Source: Pseudomonadota bacterium (GTDB taxonomy: Bacteria; Pseudomonadota; Gammaproteobacteria; Burkholderiales; Nitrosomonadaceae). From it: a stretch of 64,000 nt of DNA. Under the pieces are notes generated by a model that saw nothing but the letters and a program-made list of their open reading frames with translations, did no database searches and was not told the origin of the DNA. The stretch lies in assembly GCA_018240285.1 (NCBI GenBank), contig JAFEGA010000002.1, positions 124,001 through 188,000 on the forward strand, in the 5' to 3' direction. Positions 59,941-64,000 of this stretch are shown in pieces (the first letter of the stretch is position 1; the number at the start of each line of letters is the position of its first letter). The position numbers and the translations under genes are program-made.

Positions 59941-60931
59941 GATTTTGATCCTTAGATATACTTTCTAAATTAGCCGGTGGCCAATTATCCAATTTCATTC
60001 CAAGTGTTAGCTCACGTGCAGCTAATACTTCTTTTATTTCGTTAAGAGATTTTCTTCCTAAATTCGGTGTTCTCAATAGCTCTGCTTCCGTTCGTTGAAT
60101 TAAGTCACCTATATAATAAATATTTTCCACTTTTAAACAATTCGCAGATCTCACTGTAAGTTCTAGATCATCGACGGGGCGAAGCAAGATAGGATCAATC
60201 TGAGGTGCTTGTGGTTTTTCTTTTGGTATAGGCGTACTTTCGAGATCTGCAAATACTGTTAATTGTTGAACTAATACTCTAGCCGCATAGCGAATTGCTT
60301 CTTCAGGTTCAACTACTCCATTGGTTTCCAAATCTATTATAAGCTTATCTAAATCAGTCCTCTGCTCAACCCGAGCGCTCTCAACTGTATAGCTTACTCG
60401 TCTTATAGGACTAAAAGAAGCATCAAGAAAAATTGTTCCAATATCTTTTTCATTATTTATGTTCTTCCGTATTGTAGCAGGAACAAATCCTCTACCTTTT
60501 TCAATTTTCAATTCAATTTCTATTGCAGTATCAGAAGTCAAATGGGCGATGATATGTTCAGGATTAATAATCTCGACATCATGCCCTGCGTCTATATCAC
60601 CGGCAGTTACAACACCTTTACCAGATTTTCTTAGATATAAAGTTGTTTGTTGATTATTATGTAATTTTAGAACTATTCCTTTTATGTTCAGCAATATATC
60701 AACGAGATCTTCTTGTACTCCATCTAAAGCAGAATATTCATGAACAATACCAGAAATTTTAACTTCTGTTGGAGCAAAACCAAACATTGAAGACAATAAT
60801 ATCCTTCTTAATGCATTTCCTAAAGTATGGCCATACCCTCTTTCAAAGGGTTCCATAATGACCCTTGCATGCAATGGGGATATATTTTGAACGTCTATAA
60901 TCCGAGGAGTAAGTAGCTCCGTACCCAGCAT
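59930..60931 (-). CDS. rpoA: RNA polymerase alpha subunit
   Basis: RpoA (333 residues), which dimerises to seed polymerase assembly. The N-terminal domain has [18 protein letters not shown]; the C-terminal domain has the promoter/activator-binding helices [20 protein letters not shown]. The start at 60931 adds the usual residues before [11 protein letters not shown]. It lies 42 bases downstream of rpsD. Confidence 0.98.
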   Translation of the reverse strand: MLGTELLTPRIIDVQNISPLHARVIMEPFERGYGHTLGNALRRILLSSMFGFAPTEVKISGIVHEYSALDGVQEDLVDILLNIKGIVLKLHNNQQTTLYLRKSGKGVVTAGDIDAGHDVEIINPEHIIAHLTSDTAIEIELKIEKGRGFVPATIRKNINNEKDIGTIFLDASFSPIRRVSYTVESARVEQRTDLDKLIIDLETNGVVEPEEAIRYAARVLVQQLTVFADLESTPIPKEKPQAPQIDPILLRPVDDLELTVRSANCLKVENIYYIGDLIQRTEAELLRTPNLGRKSLNEIKEVLAARELTLGMKLDNWPPANLESISKDQNHAP

Positions 60932-60973
60932 AAATAAGTCCTTTAACCTTAAGGTTATCTCAAATAGAAATAA

Positions 60974-61600
60974 TTACTTCGAATATAATTCAATGATTAA
61001 CGATTCATTGATCGAAGTAGGCAATTCAGTACGATCAGGTCTCTCTTTATATGTGCCTTTCATTTCCTTAACATTTACTTCAATCCACGAGGGAAAATTC
61101 CTATTATTAGCTGCTTCAATTGCTGTTTTAATACGCAATTGATTTTTTGCTTTCTTATCAACTTCGACTATGTCTCCGTTTTTTACTAAATAAGAGGGAA
61201 TATTAACGCGACGCCCATTAACCAAAATACAATTATGTTTAACTATTTGCCTTGCCTCGCATCTTGATGAACCAAATCCCATATGATAAGTGACATTATC
61301 AAGGCGACTTTCTAGGCGTTGAAGCAAGTTATCACCAGTTATACCTCGCTGCTTATCCGCAGCGTAATATATATTTCTGAATTGTTTCTCAAGTACTCCA
61401 TATATTCTTTTTACTTTTTGTTTTTCACGGAGTTGGTTTCCATAATCAGATAATCTTCCCTTTTTCTGGCCATGTTGTCCTGGAGGGTAATTTCTTCGTT
61501 CAATTGCACATTTGTCCGTAAAACACTTCTCTCCTTTCAGGAATAATTTTTCACCCTCCCGTCGGCATTGTTTACATTTCGGTGCAAGGTTTCTAGCCAA
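60974..61600 (-). CDS. rpsD: 30S ribosomal protein S4 (TTG start)
   Basis: S4 (208 residues), the primary assembly protein of the small subunit; in E. coli it autoregulates the alpha operon. The conserved N-terminus [19 protein letters not shown] is preceded by TTG at 61600, with GAGGAG at the correct distance (GAGGAGAAAAAA-TTG). The first ATG in frame (61699) would add 33 unrelated residues and overlap rpsK. The extra cysteines (CKQC, CFTDKC) indicate the zinc-binding form of S4. It lies 10 bases after rpsK. Confidence 0.95.
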   Translation of the reverse strand: MARNLAPKCKQCRREGEKLFLKGEKCFTDKCAIERRNYPPGQHGQKKGRLSDYGNQLREKQKVKRIYGVLEKQFRNIYYAADKQRGITGDNLLQRLESRLDNVTYHMGFGSSRCEARQIVKHNCILVNGRRVNIPSYLVKNGDIVEVDKKAKNQLRIKTAIEAANNRNFPSWIEVNVKEMKGTYKERPDRTELPTSINESLIIELYSK

Positions 61601-61610
61601 TTTTTTCTCC

Positions 61611-62000
61611 TCAAATACGGCGTTTCTTTGGTGGACGACATCCATTATGCGGAACTGGTGTAACGTCTGAAATACTTGTAATTTTGAAACCAGCAGCATT
61701 CAAAGCTCTAACGGCTGAGTCTCTTCCAGGACCTGGCCCTTTCACTCTTACTTCAAGATTTTTGACACCACAGTCAATAGCAATTTTGCTCGCATTCTCA
61801 GCAGCAATTTGTGCTGCAAATGGTGTGCTTTTTCGTGATCCCTTGAAGCCCGATCCACCTGAAGTAGCCCAAGATAATGCGTTTCCTTGTCTATCAGTTA
61901 TTGTTACTATCGTATTATTGAAAGATGCATGAATATGAGCAATGCCTTCAGAAATATTTTTCTTTATTTTTTTCCGCGCCCTTGAAACTGCTTTAATCAT
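61611..62000 (-). CDS. rpsK: 30S ribosomal protein S11
   Basis: S11 (129 residues, normal length), part of the platform of the small subunit. [22 protein letters not shown] and [20 protein letters not shown] are diagnostic; the C-terminus [11 protein letters not shown] is complete. It is 40 bases downstream of rpsM and 10 bases upstream of the rpsD TTG. Confidence 0.98.
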   Translation of the reverse strand: MIKAVSRARKKIKKNISEGIAHIHASFNNTIVTITDRQGNALSWATSGGSGFKGSRKSTPFAAQIAAENASKIAIDCGVKNLEVRVKGPGPGRDSAVRALNAAGFKITSISDVTPVPHNGCRPPKKRRI

Positions 62001-62040
62001 TATAAAATCCTCAATTGTATGTGCATGAATAAATCAAAAT

Positions 62041-62400
62041 TTATCGCGCACGTATCACTTTTCTTGGTCCTTTTCTGGTCCTTGCATTTGTTCTAGTTCG
62101 TTGTCCACGAACAGGAAGGCCACGTTTATGTCTTAAACCACGATAACATCCTAAATCCATGAGTCTTTTAATATTCATTGAAATCTCTCGGCGCAAATCA
62201 CCTTCGGTCGTAATTTTCCCGATATAATCTCGCAAACTATCTATCTGCTCTTCTGAAAGATCTTTTAATTTTTTATCTGTCGAAATTCCTATTGCTTGAC
62301 AAATATTTTTAGAACTTGTTCTCCCGATACCATAAATTGCAGTAAGAGCTATTCCAACATGCTGATGATTAGGGATATTTATACCAGCTATACGTGCCAT
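62041..62400 (-). CDS. rpsM: 30S ribosomal protein S13
   Basis: S13 (119 residues) contacts tRNA and the inter-subunit bridge at the head of the small subunit. [19 protein letters not shown] and the C-terminal [24 protein letters not shown] are diagnostic. It is 38 bases downstream of rpmJ. Confidence 0.98.
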   Translation of the reverse strand: MARIAGINIPNHQHVGIALTAIYGIGRTSSKNICQAIGISTDKKLKDLSEEQIDSLRDYIGKITTEGDLRREISMNIKRLMDLGCYRGLRHKRGLPVRGQRTRTNARTRKGPRKVIRAR

Positions 62401-62438
62401 ATGTATTTTCCTGAATTAATCTTCTTTTATTATTATTG

Positions 62439-62552
62439 CTAGCCTTGGCGTTGTTTATGTCTAGGATCTGTACATAGCACACGAACTATACGATTGCGGC
62501 GGATAATTTTGCAATTTCTGCAATACTTTTTTACAGATGCATTTACTTTCAT
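62439..62552 (-). CDS. rpmJ: 50S ribosomal protein L36 (37 residues)
   Basis: A short gene (ATG 62550-62552, TAG 62439-62441) encoding [17 protein letters not shown] and further [20 protein letters not shown]. The zinc ribbon ligands are complete (C-x2-C, C and H), so this is the zinc-binding form of L36. It sits in its usual place between infA and rpsM. Confidence 0.97.
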   Translation of the reverse strand: MKVNASVKKYCRNCKIIRRNRIVRVLCTDPRHKQRQG

Positions 62553-62604
62553 AATCTATAATTAACCAATTTCAAATAAAAAAATTATAAAAATTCCAAA
62601 CACA

Positions 62605-62823
62605 TTATTTTGCTCGGAAAGTTATTCGTGCTTTTGTAAGATCATATGGAGTCAAATCAACAGTAACTTTGTCACCCGGTAAAATTCTAATGTAATGCAT
62701 TCGCATTTTTCCTGAGATATGTCCCAACACTATATGTCCATTTTCCAATTTAACTCTGAAAGTTGCATTAGGCAACGTTTCAAGTATTTCACCTTGCATT
62801 TGTATAGTATCTTCTTTCGCCAT
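62605..62823 (-). CDS. infA: Translation initiation factor IF-1
   Basis: IF-1 (72 residues), an S1-like OB-fold protein that binds the A site of the small subunit. [20 protein letters not shown] and [33 protein letters not shown] are diagnostic. A second ATG three bases upstream gives a Met-Met start. It lies 19 bases after the secY stop. Confidence 0.97.
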   Translation of the reverse strand: MAKEDTIQMQGEILETLPNATFRVKLENGHIVLGHISGKMRMHYIRILPGDKVTVDLTPYDLTKARITFRAK

Positions 62824-62842
62824 CACATTTCACTTAATGTTG

Positions 62843-64000
62843 CTATTTTGCTGGCAGTCTCATATTACTGCTGTTGCTTTTGAAGTTAGTTTTTTTTAGT
62901 AAACTATCATATTGAGATGACATGATATGAGATTGAATTTGTGACATAAAGTCCATAGTTACAATCACTATAATAAGAAGGGATGTGCCTCCAAAATAAA
63001 ATGGAACATTCCATTTTAAAATTAAAAACTCAGGTAATAAACAAACCAAAGTAACATAAATAGATCCTGATAAAGTTAGACGCAACATTATTTTCTCTAT
63101 ATAACGCGTAGTTTGCTCACCTGGTCTTATGCCTGGTATAAAAGCACCACTTTTTTTAAGATTCTCTGCAGTTTCTTTTGGATTAAATACAAGTGCTGTG
63201 TAAAAAAAACAAAAGAAAATTATCATTACTGCGTATAATATTACATAGATAGGTTGACCAGGAGAAAGTGTAGAACTGATGTCTTTTAACCATGTAATCG
63301 ATTCATCATTTGCAAACCACCCCGCTAAGGTAGCAGGGAACAAAATAATACTTGAAGCAAAAATAGGAGGTATAACTCCTGGCATATTCAATTTTAGAGG
63401 TAAATGTGAGCTTTGCCCTCCATAAACCTTTTGTCCAACTTGTCTTTTAGCATAATTTACTAAAATTCTTCTCTGCCCTTTTTCAATAAAAACAACAATT
63501 CCAGTAACAAAAGCTGCGGCACCAAATATCCCTAGTGCTATCAAAAAATGCATCGAACCAGTACTCACTAAATCTAATGTTCCTCCTATGGCACTTGGTA
63601 ATCCAGCAGCTATTCCCGCAAAAATAATTAGTGATATCCCATTTCCTATACCACGTTCGGTAATTTGTTCACCCAACCACATCAAAAAAATAGTTCCAGT
63701 CACCAAAGTTATCACTGTTGTGATTACAAACAGAGAACCTGGATTTATCACCAAGCCTTCTTGAGATTGTAAGGCAATTGAAATACCATAGCTTTGAACT
63801 AAAGCTAATGCAACCGTGCCATATCTCGTATATTGAGTAATTTTTCTTCTTCCAGTTTCACCTTCTTTTTTCAGAGTCTCAAGAAACGGAATTGCAACTG
63901 TCCCAAGCTGCATTATAATCGACGCTGATATATAGGGCATTATACCAAGTGCAAAAATTGAGAATCTAGAAAGCGCTCCTCCCGAGAACATATTAAACAT
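62843..64000 (-). CDS. secY: Preprotein translocase subunit SecY (5' end outside window)
   Basis: SecY forms the inner-membrane protein-conducting channel. The 385 residues seen begin at [27 protein letters not shown], which lies about 55-60 residues into the normal protein; the true start is beyond 64000, and the Met at the window edge is internal. Later transmembrane segments and cytoplasmic loop C5 ([11 protein letters not shown]) are present. No break is seen. Confidence 0.97.
   Translation of the reverse strand: MFNMFSGGALSRFSIFALGIMPYISASIIMQLGTVAIPFLETLKKEGETGRRKITQYTRYGTVALALVQSYGISIALQSQEGLVINPGSLFVITTVITLVTGTIFLMWLGEQITERGIGNGISLIIFAGIAAGLPSAIGGTLDLVSTGSMHFLIALGIFGAAAFVTGIVVFIEKGQRRILVNYAKRQVGQKVYGGQSSHLPLKLNMPGVIPPIFASSIILFPATLAGWFANDESITWLKDISSTLSPGQPIYVILYAVMIIFFCFFYTALVFNPKETAENLKKSGAFIPGIRPGEQTTRYIEKIMLRLTLSGSIYVTLVCLLPEFLILKWNVPFYFGGTSLLIIVIVTMDFMSQIQSHIMSSQYDSLLKKTNFKSNSSNMRLPAK

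Noticed and set aside
61601..61699. ATG-initiated 241-residue form of S4
   Set aside because: The extra residues are encoded within rpsK and unlike any S4; the TTG with GAGGAG fits all S4 proteins.

Overview
The window reads as a chromosomal segment of a betaproteobacterial ammonia oxidiser, most likely Nitrosomonas or a close relative. This rests on typical betaproteobacterial gene orders (hfq-hflX-hflK-hflC-DUF2065-hisZ-purA; ilvB-ilvH-ilvC-psd-pssA-leuA; pilM-N-O-P-Q divergent from mrcA; secY-infA-rpmJ-rpsM-rpsK-rpsD-rpoA-rplQ) and on protein character. No marker of ammonia oxidation is present, so the genus is an inference. No rRNA, tRNA, CRISPR array or prophage was seen.

Layout. 0.1-9 kb: GNAT acetyltransferase, purA, hisZ, DUF2065, hflC/hflK (regulators of FtsH), hflX, hfq, a periplasmic di-haem peroxidase and rppH, all on the minus strand. 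9.2-12 kb: proS overlapping a lytic transglycosylase gene, facing a TlpA-like thioredoxin. 12-18.7 kb: branched-chain amino acid genes (leuA, ilvC, ilvH, ilvB) interleaved with phospholipid genes (pssA, psd). 18.8-24.2 kb: tldD, a nitrilase-family amidohydrolase and glnE. 24.2-30.9 kb: a type IV pilin behind a near-perfect sigma-54 promoter, then a minus-strand run of patatin, TerC, UspA, a metallo-beta-lactamase-fold phosphodiesterase-like protein and a GAF-domain type II/IV secretion ATPase.

31-41.5 kb is the accessory part: proline iminopeptidase, a CPBP-type membrane protein, a SEFIR-TPR protein with seven exact 144-bp tandem repeats, an EAL-HDOD signalling protein, several small membrane or unknown genes (TM2, DUF4177, PQ-loop-like, DUF202, DUF3175) and an AT-rich orphan gene with a possible PD-(D/E)XK core. 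Two MITE-like inverted-repeat elements lie here (about 31.0 and 39.2 kb). 41.6-46 kb holds a complete biotin operon (bioB-F-H-C-D). 46-55 kb: comF, trmL, the type IV pilus assembly operon pilMNOPQ, and mrcA.

55-55.9 kb contains an internally deleted IS5-family element. Behind it are hemB, engB, coaX and birA, then the end of the spc/alpha ribosomal operon running off the window in secY. Between hemB and engB, on the strand opposite both, lies a compact series of hairpins ending in a strong intrinsic terminator. It is probably a small RNA and resembles in position the anti-hemB RNA described from Burkholderia. Base composition is visibly AT-rich from about 57 kb to the end and GC-richer at 31-47 kb, apart from the AT-rich orphan gene at 41 kb.
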